The position numbers were made by a program, and so were the translations under genes. A DNA stretch of 14,143 nt from an uncultured Oscillospiraceae bacterium (GTDB lineage: Bacteria; Bacillota; Clostridia; Oscillospirales; Oscillospiraceae): assembly GCA_910589085.1 (NCBI GenBank), contig CAJUSG010000048.1, forward strand, positions 6,079 to 20,221, read 5' to 3'. Positions 1 through 6,254 of this stretch are shown here, one piece after another (position 1 is the stretch's first letter; each line of letters opens with the position of its first letter). The notes below the pieces were generated by a model that was not told the origin of the DNA, searched no databases, and was given only the letters and a program-made list of their open reading frames with translations.

Positions 1-575
1 AACCCCTGCAAAAACATGGGCATCATGGTCCGGCTGTACTGGGTGAGGGAGTAGTCTCCCTCTGACAGGCACCAGTCGTAGATGAGGGCCCGCTCGCACA
101 GGGCGTAGGCCCGGACGATCTCGTTGGCGGTGACATCCCCCCGCAGCTCCCCCCGCTCCTGGCCCTGGAGGGCGATCTGCCGCAGCAGCCGGTAATAGGT
201 GCGGTTGCGGTCCATCAGGGACTTGTCCCCCCGGGTGATGAGCTGGGAGGAGTACAGCCGGGCGGCCAGGTCCAGGGAGATGGAGTTCTCCAGCATGGCG
301 AACAGCTCCCGGTTCAGATACATCAGCTGGTCGAAGCGGTTCTGGTCTGGGTCCAGGCTCTCCGCCAGGGCCTCATATTTCCGGTCGAAGACGTCGGCCA
401 GGGTGGACAGCAGGGCGTCCTTGCCCTGGAAGTAGTGGTAGAAGGACCCCCGGGAGGTGCCCGACTCCTCGATGATCTCCTCCACGGTGGTGTCGTCATA
501 GCCCTGGCGGTAGAAAAGCTTCCAGGCCGCGTCGATGATCTTCTCCCGGGTGTTTCGGGTGCTCTTTTTCGCCAT
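1..575 (-). CDS. TetR/AcrR family transcriptional regulator (partial, C-terminus off window)
   Basis: The minus-strand frame starts at an ATG at 573-575 and is still open at base 1, giving about 191 codons. The N-terminus reads MAKKSTRNTREKIIDAAWKL, and a few residues on come VEEIIEESGTSRGSFYHYF and GKDALLSTLADVF. This is the classic TetR helix-turn-helix, in which the GSFYHYF recognition helix is diagnostic. The remainder is helical and should be the ligand-binding and dimerisation domain, which differs between members and gives no clue to the ligand. TetR proteins are cytoplasmic repressors that usually control a neighbouring transporter or enzyme gene; the likely target lies beyond the left edge. 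The gene starts 7 bases after the stop of the gene at 583-1287 on the same strand, so the two are probably cotranscribed. A GAGG sequence lies about 6 bases before the ATG. Confidence 0.93.
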   Translation of the reverse strand, partial: MAKKSTRNTREKIIDAAWKLFYRQGYDDTTVEEIIEESGTSRGSFYHYFQGKDALLSTLADVFDRKYEALAESLDPDQNRFDQLMYLNRELFAMLENSISLDLAARLYSSQLITRGDKSLMDRNRTYYRLLRQIALQGQERGELRGDVTANEIVRAYALCERALIYDWCLSEGDYSLTQYSRTMMPMFLQG

Positions 576-582
576 GTGCGCC

Positions 583-1287
583 TCAGTCCCCTTTGGTGAT
601 CTGGCAGGTCTTGCACTGGGCGTCAGACAAAATGGCAAGAACAGTTTTGGTGTCCGGGTCATAGCCGCAGCACACGGCCAGGTCGCAGATACAGGGGATC
701 ATGGGGGCGTCCGCCGGCTTTTCCCACGCTGTATATGTCCAGCCCGCCTTCTCCAGCACATTCTGCCCGGTGTGGTAGCTCTCGCCGCACAGGATGGCGC
801 ACAGAACATATTTCAGATAGCCGGTCAGGTTGGGGGCAAACTGCTTCCAGCCGGTGGGAGCGTCCTCCTCGTGGAGCATGTAGACGACCGGGTCCGGTTG
901 GTTCAGGTCCCCTTCCCGGATGCCGAACTCCACCACCCCGGCGGCGTAGTCGCTGCCGATCTCCAGATAGTTTTCCACCAGGGTGGGCCACTCCTCCTTA
1001 GGCAGCTGCAAGAAGGGGGCGAAGGGGTCGTCCTCCTCCAGCTCCTCCGGGTGCTCCTCGTAGTACTCCCGGTCCTCCTCGATCCGCTCCTCAAGGACCT
1101 CGTAGGAGGTCCAGTCTGAGTGTGCGGTCCAGATGTTCGCCGTTTTGAACAGGGGATGGTTATAGGCCCGGCCCAGAAAATCGTTCAGCAGGGCGGGGAG
1201 GCGGGGGTCGGGCTGGTAATCGGGATTGGGCTGGCAGCCCAGGACATCCAGAAGCTCCAAAACCGGAATATCGTAGTTGAAAGCCAT
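583..1287 (-). CDS. Conserved hypothetical protein, possibly SMI1/KNR4 (SUKH)-like, cysteine-rich C-terminus
   Basis: This 234-residue protein starts at the ATG at 1285-1287. A strong AAGGAGG lies 7 bases upstream and the first codons read MAFNYDIPVLELLDVLG. The frame is open further upstream, but nothing supports an earlier start. Residues 65-90 are very acidic (runs of Glu/Asp). Residues 94-165 (LPKEEWPTLVENYLEIGSDY, then a hydrophobic strand, PVVYMLHEED and GWKQFAPNLTGYLKYVL) loosely resemble the second half of SUKH-fold proteins, which often act as immunity proteins; this is a weak visual match. The C-terminus has CIC (199-201), CC (206-207) and CKTC (225-228), which could bind a metal. 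No signal peptide or membrane segment is seen. It is likely cotranscribed with the TetR gene 7 bases downstream. The function is unknown. Confidence 0.8.
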   Translation of the reverse strand: MAFNYDIPVLELLDVLGCQPNPDYQPDPRLPALLNDFLGRAYNHPLFKTANIWTAHSDWTSYEVLEERIEEDREYYEEHPEELEEDDPFAPFLQLPKEEWPTLVENYLEIGSDYAAGVVEFGIREGDLNQPDPVVYMLHEEDAPTGWKQFAPNLTGYLKYVLCAILCGESYHTGQNVLEKAGWTYTAWEKPADAPMIPCICDLAVCCGYDPDTKTVLAILSDAQCKTCQITKGD

Positions 1288-1309
1288 GATTTTTCCTCCT
1301 TCAATCGGG

Positions 1310-1328
1310 CCGCAACTGCTGGTTGCGG
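1310..1328. repeat. Short inverted repeat in the leader of the 583-1287 gene
   Basis: CCGCAAC and GTTGCGG form a 7-base perfect inverted repeat around a 5-base loop. It lies between the minus-strand promoter and the ribosome site of the 234-residue gene. It could be a regulator's operator or an RNA hairpin in the 5' leader. No run of T follows on either strand, so it is not a typical terminator. Confidence 0.5.
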
Positions 1329-1348
1329 GAATTTCCAAGCGGACTTGA

Positions 1349-1376
1349 TTGCTTTTTGCCGCTCTGACACTATAAT
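1349..1376 (+). promoter_or_regulatory. Sigma-A promoter for the XRE/membrane gene
   Basis: TTGCTT at 1349-1354 and TATAAT at 1371-1376 are separated by 16 bases, and the start codon of the XRE gene follows 30 bases after the -10. The -10 matches the consensus perfectly. It overlaps the -10 of the opposing promoter by five bases. Confidence 0.65.
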
Positions 1377-1400
1377 AGAAGAAAATCGAGAGGAGGTCAA
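1372..1400 (-). promoter_or_regulatory. Sigma-A promoter for the 583-1287 gene and tetR
   Basis: Read on the minus strand, TTGACC (1400-1395), 17 bases and TATTAT (1377-1372) form a near-consensus promoter. It faces leftwards towards the 234-residue gene, leaving a leader of about 80 bases. Its -35 lies inside the ribosome site of the divergent XRE gene, and its -10 is the reverse side of that gene's -10. Confidence 0.65.
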
Positions 1401-1405
1401 GGTCT

Positions 1406-2071
1406 ATGACATTGGCGGAAAAAATACTGTCCCTGCGCACGGAGCGGGGCATGTCCCAGGACGACCTGGCGGAAAAACTGGAGGTCTCCCGGCAGAGTGT
1501 GAGTAAGTGGGAGACGGCCCAGTCCACCCCCGACCTGGACAAGATTATCAAGCTGGCCGACCTGTTCGGCGTGAGTGTGGACCAGTTGGTGAGGGACGGG
1601 GAGCGCCCCCAGCCCCCGGAGCCGCCCCAGCCCCAGACGGTCTATGTGGAGCGGAGGCAGGAGCTGTCCCCCATTCAGAAGCTGGGCATTGTGATGGAGG
1701 TCTCCGGTGTGGCGCTGGCTGTCATCGGACTGATGGGCGCTCCCCTGCTGATCTGGGCGGCCGCCGCCCTGGTCATCCTGGGCCTGCCTCTGTTGCTGTC
1801 CAGAAAACACCCCCTATTAATCGACGGCTGGCTCATACTGGCGGTGAGCTGGTATCTCTGTCCGCTCATGGGGATGTGCCCCTCCAAACTGTGGAGCGGC
1901 GTGGAGTGGATCTACTACTATTTTGCCATGCCCGGGCCAGGGCGCGGGTCAATCCTGCTGGGCGGCGTGATTGTGGTGGCCCAGCGTGTCCTGCTGATTG
2001 TGCTGGCTGTCTTCACCGGCCGGGCCTGCGGCAAGGCGTGGAAGGAGAAACGGTTCCCGGAGAAAAAGTAA
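1406..2071 (+). CDS. XRE family regulator with C-terminal membrane segments
   Basis: The protein has 221 residues. An XRE/Cro helix-turn-helix occupies residues 4-62 (ILSLRTERGMSQDDLAEKL, then VSRQSVSKWETAQSTPDLDK). Next comes a Pro/Glu/Gln-rich linker (65-85) and then hydrophobic segments at about 93-110, 112-132, 139-156 and 183-204 that should span the membrane. XRE regulators with such tails are common in Firmicutes and are thought to sense the envelope or a partner protein, but specific roles are rarely known. AGGAGG at 1391-1396, 9 bases before the ATG, fixes the start. The gene is divergent from the gene at 583-1287, with overlapping promoters, so it may repress itself or its neighbour. 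The C-terminus ends in a basic cluster (KAWKEKRFPEKK). Confidence 0.88.
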   Translation: MTLAEKILSLRTERGMSQDDLAEKLEVSRQSVSKWETAQSTPDLDKIIKLADLFGVSVDQLVRDGERPQPPEPPQPQTVYVERRQELSPIQKLGIVMEVSGVALAVIGLMGAPLLIWAAAALVILGLPLLLSRKHPLLIDGWLILAVSWYLCPLMGMCPSKLWSGVEWIYYYFAMPGPGRGSILLGGVIVVAQRVLLIVLAVFTGRACGKAWKEKRFPEKK

Positions 2072-2112
2072 AGCTCCCGCCCCACGGCGGCTGACTGAGT
2101 ATTGTGTTTCTA

Positions 2113-2189
2113 TTTGTAGGGCGCGACGACCTCGGCGCGCCGCCGAATCAGACAAATACACGGCGGGCCGAGTCGTCCCGCCCTACAAA
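2113..2189. repeat. Large imperfect palindrome (REP/MITE-like)
   Basis: Two arms of about 30 bases (2113-2142 and 2161-2189) are inverted copies around an 18-base spacer. The outer ends are TTTGTAGGGCG and CGCCCTACAAA. The arms differ at a few positions, including a one-base length difference. The unit is not coding and resembles the short palindromic repeats scattered between genes in gut Clostridia. That comparison is from general knowledge and was not searched. Confidence 0.75.
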
Positions 2190-2323
2190 GGGCTCAAAGC
2201 CCCGTTTGCTCCGCACATTTCGCCTGCGGCGAAATCAATCCTCCGCCCCAGTACCCCTCCGGGTATGTGACATCCGTAAGGCGGCGAAGCCGCCAACGGC
2301 TGTCCGATGTGCGCACTGGGGCA
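2190..2323. repeat. Cluster of small hairpins in a non-coding gap
   Basis: This stretch holds successive inverted repeats: TTTCGCC/GGCGAAA at 2218-2234, ACCC/GGGT near 2253-2264 and GGCGGC/GCCGCC at 2280-2294. It also contains outer matching words (GCACAT/ATGTGC and CCCCAGT/ACTGGGG) that could pair across the whole unit. No ribosome site or credible reading frame is present. It looks like a structured repeat unit lying next to the palindrome on its left. Confidence 0.5.
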
Positions 2324-2348
2324 CCTCCTTTCAAAAGGAGGCTTTTTT
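2324..2348 (+). terminator. Rho-independent terminator
   Basis: CCTCCTT (2324-2330) and AAGGAGG (2335-2341) pair around a TCAA loop and are followed by CTTTTTT. This would end plus-strand transcription from the XRE gene across the repeat region, before the promoter at 2372. Confidence 0.8.
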
Positions 2349-2371
2349 GCGTTTCCCTTCAACTTTCCCGG

Positions 2372-2400
2372 TTTACAACCGCCTTTTGCTATGGTAAAAT
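2372..2400 (+). promoter_or_regulatory. Sigma-A promoter for the yfbR-like gene
   Basis: TTTACA (2372-2377), a 17-base spacer and TAAAAT (2395-2400) lie just after a terminator and 32 bases before the start codon. Confidence 0.7.
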
Positions 2401-2432
2401 AGGGGGGACTTCAAAAAAGGAGCGTTTTTACC

Positions 2433-3008
2433 GTGCCCTATAACTTTTTTCCCATGGTCTCCCGTATGCGGTATATCAACCGCTGGGGGCTGATGCGCAA
2501 CACCCGGCTGGAGAACATTCAGGAGCACTCCCACCAGGTGGCTGTGCTGGCCCACGCCCTGGCTGTGATTGAAAACCGCTGCTTCGGCGGCCAGGTAGAC
2601 CCCGGCGCTGTGGCGGTAGCCGCCCTGTACCACGACGCCAGCGAGATTCTCACCGGCGACATGCCCACCCCCATCAAATACGACAACCCGGACATCCAGA
2701 GCGCCTACAAGGATGTGGAGGCGGTGGCGGAGAGAAAGCTGCTGTCCATGCTTCCACCTGACCTGCGCCCCGACTTTGAGGATGCCGTTACCATCCCCGA
2801 CCCGGAGATTCGCGCGCTGGTAAAGGCGGCGGATAAGCTGTCCGCCTATCTGAAGTGCGTGGAGGAGCTGAAAGCGGGCAACACAGAGTTCAAAAAGGCC
2901 AGGGAGCAGACCTATGCCGCCCTGTGCCAGAATCCCAGTCCCGCTCTGAACTATTTTATGGAGCACTTTTTGGACGGGTTTGAATTGACATTGGACGAGT
3001 TGAATTGA
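2433..3008 (+). CDS. yfbR: YfbR-like 5'-deoxynucleotidase (HD domain)
   Basis: This 191-residue HD-family protein removes phosphate from deoxyribonucleoside 5'-monophosphates in the cytosol, as E. coli YfbR does in nucleotide salvage. The whole chain follows the E. coli protein as I recall it: FF..LSR near the start, INRW (R17, W18) and LMRN, EHS with metal ligand H32, YHDASE with H67 and D68, LTGDMPTPIKY at 74-83, KAADKLSAYLKC with D134, then LDEL at the end. All expected metal-binding and catalytic residues are present, and the length is normal. The start is a GTG with GGAG 10 bases upstream; the internal ATG at 2455 would cut off conserved residues. It has its own promoter and appears monocistronic. 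Confidence 0.93.
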   Translation: MPYNFFPMVSRMRYINRWGLMRNTRLENIQEHSHQVAVLAHALAVIENRCFGGQVDPGAVAVAALYHDASEILTGDMPTPIKYDNPDIQSAYKDVEAVAERKLLSMLPPDLRPDFEDAVTIPDPEIRALVKAADKLSAYLKCVEELKAGNTEFKKAREQTYAALCQNPSPALNYFMEHFLDGFELTLDELN

Positions 3009-3025
3009 AGCCTGCCTGTCCAAAA

Positions 3026-3155
3026 GGCCCCCTTCGCAAGGGGGCTCCCGGCGAAGCCGGGTGGGGGTTTTCCTAACGAAACAGGTGCGTTTTCGATCAG
3101 AGAAAACCCTCCGTCATTCGCTTCGCAAATGCCACCTCCCTTTGCGAAGGGAGGC
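3026..3155. repeat. Paired inverted hairpin repeats (MITE-like)
   Basis: The gap between yfbR and the ACT gene holds several perfect hairpins. On the left are GCCCCCTT/AAGGGGGC (3027-3045) and CCCGGC/GCCGGG (3047-3061). On the right are ATTCGC/GCAAAT near 3117-3131 (one mismatch) and CCTCCCTT/AAGGGAGG (3135-3154). The left half, ending in GGGTTTTC, and the reverse complement of the right half, ending in GGGTTTTC, are related sequences, so two diverged copies face each other. This architecture is common between genes of gut Clostridia. It may also end yfbR transcription. Confidence 0.7.
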
Positions 3156-3184
3156 TTAAATCGCAATGAAAGGAAATCTACACT

Positions 3185-3454
3185 ATGAAAGCCATTGTTA
3201 CCGTCATCGGCAAGGACCGGGTGGGCATCACCGCCGCCGTATGCTCCCTCCTCGCCCGGCACAACATCAACATTCTGGATATCACGCAGACTGTTTTGCA
3301 GGAGTTTTTCACCATGGTCATGCTGGTGGATACCGCCGCCTGCGAGCAGTCCATCGGCGATATGGCCGACCTGCTGGCCCAGGCCGGCCAGGAGGAGGGG
3401 CTGTCCATCCGGATTCAGCGAGAAGATATTTTCAACGCCATGCATCGCATTTAA
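3185..3454 (+). CDS. ACT domain protein, UPF0237 family
   Basis: This 89-residue protein is a single ACT domain. It begins MKAIVTVIGKDRVGITAAVC, where GKDRVGI is the ligand-loop motif of this family, and continues ILDITQTVLQEFFTMVMLVD, the second strand and helix. ACT domains bind small ligands, usually amino acids, and control partner proteins. This stand-alone type has no established partner other than the UPF0210 protein that is regularly encoded next to it (for example in streptococci). AAAGGA lies 10 bases before the ATG. Twelve bases separate its stop from the next start, so the two genes are co-translated from one mRNA. The biochemical function is unknown. Confidence 0.92.
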   Translation: MKAIVTVIGKDRVGITAAVCSLLARHNINILDITQTVLQEFFTMVMLVDTAACEQSIGDMADLLAQAGQEEGLSIRIQREDIFNAMHRI

Positions 3455-3466
3455 GGGGTGGCCGCC

Positions 3467-4825
3467 ATGCTGAATCAACACGAAATTATGCAGACCATCC
3501 AGATGATCGACCAGCAGCATCTGGATGTGCGCACCATAACTATGGGCATCTCCCTGCTGTCCTGCGCCCACAGCGACGTAAATACCGCCTGCACCAAGGT
3601 GTATGACAAGATTACCACATACGCCGAGAAGCTGGTGGCCACCGGCGAGGCCATCGAGAAGGAATTCGGCATTCCCATCGTCAACAAGCGGATCTCGGTG
3701 ACCCCCATCTCCCTGGTGGCCGCTTCGGCCGAGACGGACAGCTATGTCCCCTTCGCCCAGGCCCTGGACCGGGCGGCCAAGACCTGCGGAGTCAACTTCA
3801 TCGGCGGGTTTTCCGCTCTGGTACAAAAGGGGATGACGGAGGCCGACCGTATTCTCATCCGCTCCATCCCCGAGGCCCTGGCGGCGACAGATATTGTGTG
3901 CGCTTCGGTCAACGTGGGCTCCACCAAGGCGGGCATCGACATGGACGCGGTGGCCCTTATGGGCCGTACCATCAAGGATCTGGCCGAGAAAACCGCGGAC
4001 AGGGGCGGCTTCGGCTGCGCCAAGCTGGTGGTATTCTGCAACGCGGTGGAGGACAATCCCTTTATGGCCGGCGCTTTCCACGGCGTGGGTGAGCCGGAGC
4101 GGGTCATCAATGTGGGGGTCTCCGGCCCCGGCGTGGTGTACCACGCCCTTCAGGACGTAAAGGGCCAGCCCTTCGATGTGGTGGCGGAGACGGTGAAAAA
4201 AACGGCCTTCCGCATCACCCGCATGGGTCAGCTGGTGGCCCAGGAGGCCAGCCGGAGGCTGGACACCCCCTTTGGGATTGTGGACCTGTCCCTGGCCCCC
4301 ACCCCCGCCGTCGGGGACAGCGTGGCCCGGATTTTAGAGGAGATGGGCCTGGAGGTCTGCGGCACCCATGGCACCACCGCCGCCCTGGCCCTGCTCAACG
4401 ATGCGGTGAAAAAGGGGGGCGTTATGGCTTCCTCCCACGTGGGGGGCCTGTCCGGCGCCTTTATCCCCGTCAGCGAGGACGAGGGCATGATCGCCGCTGC
4501 CCGGTCCGGGGCGCTCACCCTGGATAAGCTGGAGGCCATGACCTGCGTGTGCTCGGTGGGGCTGGACATGATCGCCGTTCCCGGTGATACCCCGGCCGAG
4601 ACCATCTCCGCCATCATTGCCGACGAGGCGGCGATTGGCATGGTGAACTCCAAAACGACCGCCGTGCGTATTATCCCAGCCCCCGGCTGCACCGTGGGGG
4701 ACACGGTGGAGTTCGGCGGCCTGCTGGGCTCCGCGCCCGTCCAGCCCGTCCATCCCTTCTCCGCCAGGGAGTTTGTGGAGCGGGGCGGACGGATTCCGGC
4801 CCCGATGCAGAGCCTGAAAAACTGA
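3467..4825 (+). CDS. UPF0210 (DUF711, 'PFL family') conserved protein
   Basis: The 452-residue protein matches the UPF0210 family along its full length. Landmarks are DVRTITMGISLLSC near residue 22, IPIVNKRISVTPISL, DFIGG-type NFIGGFSALVQKG, VVFCNAVEDNPFMAGAFHGV, INVGVSGPGVV, IVDLSLAPTPAVGDSVARI, GTHGTTAALALLND, GGLSGAFIPVSEDEGM and a C-terminal RGGRIPAP. The fold is related to glycyl-radical enzymes, hence the 'PFL' label, but no reaction has been established. The ATG at 3467, preceded by AAGGGGTG, is preferred; an in-frame GTG at 3458 lies too close to the preceding stop and inside that ribosome site. It pairs with the UPF0237 ACT protein just upstream, which probably binds or regulates it. 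Confidence 0.94.
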   Translation: MLNQHEIMQTIQMIDQQHLDVRTITMGISLLSCAHSDVNTACTKVYDKITTYAEKLVATGEAIEKEFGIPIVNKRISVTPISLVAASAETDSYVPFAQALDRAAKTCGVNFIGGFSALVQKGMTEADRILIRSIPEALAATDIVCASVNVGSTKAGIDMDAVALMGRTIKDLAEKTADRGGFGCAKLVVFCNAVEDNPFMAGAFHGVGEPERVINVGVSGPGVVYHALQDVKGQPFDVVAETVKKTAFRITRMGQLVAQEASRRLDTPFGIVDLSLAPTPAVGDSVARILEEMGLEVCGTHGTTAALALLNDAVKKGGVMASSHVGGLSGAFIPVSEDEGMIAAARSGALTLDKLEAMTCVCSVGLDMIAVPGDTPAETISAIIADEAAIGMVNSKTTAVRIIPAPGCTVGDTVEFGGLLGSAPVQPVHPFSAREFVERGGRIPAPMQSLKN

Positions 4826-4897
4826 ACTGCCTGTTTACCGGAAGCGGCGGAGAGCCCTTGCGGTATGATCTCATTCAAATAGAAAGGGGAAAACAGT

Positions 4898-5593
4898 ATG
4901 GGACTGTTTGGTCTGTTTGGAAAGAGCCCGAAGCAGCGGGAAGAGGAGGCTTCCATGCGGCGAGCCGAGGCGGAAGACCTGGAGATATACTCCGGTATGC
5001 GGGTAGAGGTGACAAGCAATGACGGCCGTATTTTTCTGGCCGCCAAGCTGACGTCGCTGCGGGGGGACCGGGCGCAGCTTCTGCCCCTTACCGAGGGCAG
5101 TCTGCTGACCAGAACGGAGGAGCCCATCCCTGTGATGATCCGGGGCTTCAGCAGCCGGGAGAACAAGGCGGTGCTGATGGAGGCCTCGGTCCGCCTGAGC
5201 CCCAATAAGGCGTGGCAGGTGGAGCATATTACCCTGGTCAAGCGGGGCAATGACCGGGCCTTCTTCCGGATGGATACCAATGTGACCGCCACCATTACCC
5301 CGATGATCCGGTTTGGCGGAGCGGGAGAGCGGTGCAAGCTGGTCAATGTGAGTGTTGGCGGCGTCTGCCTCGGCTGTCAGGCGCGGCACAATATAGGCGA
5401 TAAATTCCGCCTGGAGGCCCGGCTGCTTCCGGACCAGGCGCCCCTTGACCTGGGCTGCCAGATCCTGCGGATCCTGGAGCGCAAGCACGACTATTTTGAG
5501 TACGGCTGCCGGTTTCTGGACCTAAGCGAGGCGGATGAGAATCGTATTCTGCAAATCATCTTTGGCCTTCAGCGCAAAAAGCGGCAGGTTTGA
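4898..5593 (+). CDS. PilZ domain protein (probable c-di-GMP receptor)
   Basis: This 231-residue protein has a short hydrophobic start (MGLFGLFGKS), a charged stretch (residues 12-30), a beta-rich N-terminal domain (about 31-115) similar in layout to YcgR-type proteins, and a C-terminal PilZ domain. The PilZ signature is visible: RAFFR at 120-124 (the RxxxR arm), NVSVGG at 150-155 (the [D/N]xSxxG motif) and a closing EYGCRFLDLSEADENRI at 201-217. Both motifs are intact, so c-di-GMP binding is likely. The output, motility or surface polymer, cannot be read from the context. An AAAGGGG ribosome site precedes the ATG. The gene stands alone, 72 bases after UPF0210 and ahead of a hairpin terminator. 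Confidence 0.9.
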   Translation: MGLFGLFGKSPKQREEEASMRRAEAEDLEIYSGMRVEVTSNDGRIFLAAKLTSLRGDRAQLLPLTEGSLLTRTEEPIPVMIRGFSSRENKAVLMEASVRLSPNKAWQVEHITLVKRGNDRAFFRMDTNVTATITPMIRFGGAGERCKLVNVSVGGVCLGCQARHNIGDKFRLEARLLPDQAPLDLGCQILRILERKHDYFEYGCRFLDLSEADENRILQIIFGLQRKKRQV

Positions 5594-5598
5594 TCAAG

Positions 5599-5634
5599 AG
5601 CACCTCCCCTGGCTCAGGCCGGGGGAGGTGCTTT
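5599..5634 (+). terminator. Hairpin terminator after the PilZ gene
   Basis: AGCACCTCCCC (5599-5609) and GGGGAGGTGCT (5622-5632) form an 11-base perfect stem, followed by a short TT and then GAAAA. The stem is strong but the T tract is weak. Confidence 0.7.
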
Positions 5635-5663
5635 GAAAATGAGACTATTTCAGGCCCAGCCTG

Positions 5664-5695
5664 GCTGAAAAATCGGCCAGGGCCGCTGAAAAATC
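5664..5695. repeat. Direct repeat GCTGAAAAATC, 21 bases apart
   Basis: GCTGAAAAATC occurs at 5664-5674 and again at 5685-5695, a spacing of two helical turns. A CCTGGC/GCCAGG hairpin (5660-5681) overlaps the first copy. The pair lies just upstream of the merR promoter and could be a regulator's binding site. Confidence 0.45.
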
Positions 5696-5705
5696 CTCCT
5701 TTCCG

Positions 5706-5734
5706 TTGACGAATGGGGTTGGTTGCGCTATAAT
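5706..5734 (+). promoter_or_regulatory. Sigma-A promoter for merR-DUF6194-mutS2
   Basis: TTGACG (5706-5711), a 17-base spacer and TATAAT (5729-5734) make a near-consensus promoter. Downstream, TTAAGT (5740-5745) and ACTTAA (5762-5767) form an inverted repeat, and AACTT/AAGTT (5761-5776) forms a second. Either could be the MerR operator in the leader, about 70 bases before the start codon. Confidence 0.72.
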
Positions 5735-5805
5735 GGCATTTAAGTATGGAACAATTATATAACTTAAAGTGAAGTTTAGGTCAGGCCTTTTGTGGGAGAG
5801 ATTTT

Positions 5806-6252
5806 ATGTTTTACACTATTGGAGAGATGGCCCAGAAGCTGAATGTGGCTCCGTCCACCCTGCGCTACTACGACAAGGAGGGGCTGCTGCCCTTTGTGGA
5901 GCGGTCCAGCGGGGGCATCCGCATGTTCAAGGACGAGGATATGGAGTGGCTGCGGCTGCTGGGCTGTCTGAAAAAAGCGGGGATGCCGCTGAAGGAGATT
6001 CGCGCCTTTATGGACTGGTCCCGCCAGGGGGACGCCACCATCGGCCGGCGGCTGAACCTGATTGAAAAACAGCGTCAGTCGGTGCTGGACCAGCAGAAGC
6101 AGCTGGAGGAAACCCTCCTTATGCTGGACTACAAGCGCTGGTACTACCAGACCGCCCAGGAGGCGGGCACCTGCGCTGTCCATGACAGCCTCACTCCGGA
6201 GCAGGTCCCGGAGCGGTTCCGGGCACTGATGGCGGAGTGGGAGAAGGGATGA
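5806..6252 (+). CDS. MerR family transcriptional regulator (AdhR/YyaN-like)
   Basis: This 148-residue protein has the MerR winged helix-turn-helix at 1-70 (YTIGEMAQKLNVAPSTLRYY, then EGLLPFVERSSGGIRMFKDED) and a long dimerisation helix (about 80-118). Residue C54, in EWLRLLGCLKKAGMPLKEI, sits where B. subtilis AdhR carries its thiol sensor Cys52, suggesting a response to aldehydes or other electrophiles. C123 in the tail is a second candidate. GGGAGAG lies 6 bases before the ATG. MerR proteins usually twist a promoter with a 19-20-base spacer; the promoter here has a normal 17-base spacer, so regulation of its own operon would have to work differently. Its stop nearly touches the DUF6194 start, so the genes are coupled. 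Confidence 0.92.
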   Translation: MFYTIGEMAQKLNVAPSTLRYYDKEGLLPFVERSSGGIRMFKDEDMEWLRLLGCLKKAGMPLKEIRAFMDWSRQGDATIGRRLNLIEKQRQSVLDQQKQLEETLLMLDYKRWYYQTAQEAGTCAVHDSLTPEQVPERFRALMAEWEKG

Positions 6253-6254
6253 CG

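Noticed and set aside
535..1119. Plus-strand frame of 194 codons across tetR and its neighbour
   Set aside because: It is antisense to two genes with good ribosome sites and a promoter on the minus strand.
2113..3155. Possible CRISPR array in the repeat-rich gaps
   Set aside because: The repeats are inverted hairpins of differing sequence with no regular direct repeats and spacers, and no cas genes are nearby.
4826..4897. Promoter for the PilZ gene
   Set aside because: A TATGAT word is present near 4864 but no -35 lies at suitable spacing, so it could not be supported.
2951..5488. Long minus-strand frames opposite UPF0210 and PilZ
   Set aside because: They are shadows of clear plus-strand genes, with compositions rich in Gly/His or Ser/Arg and no recognisable motifs.
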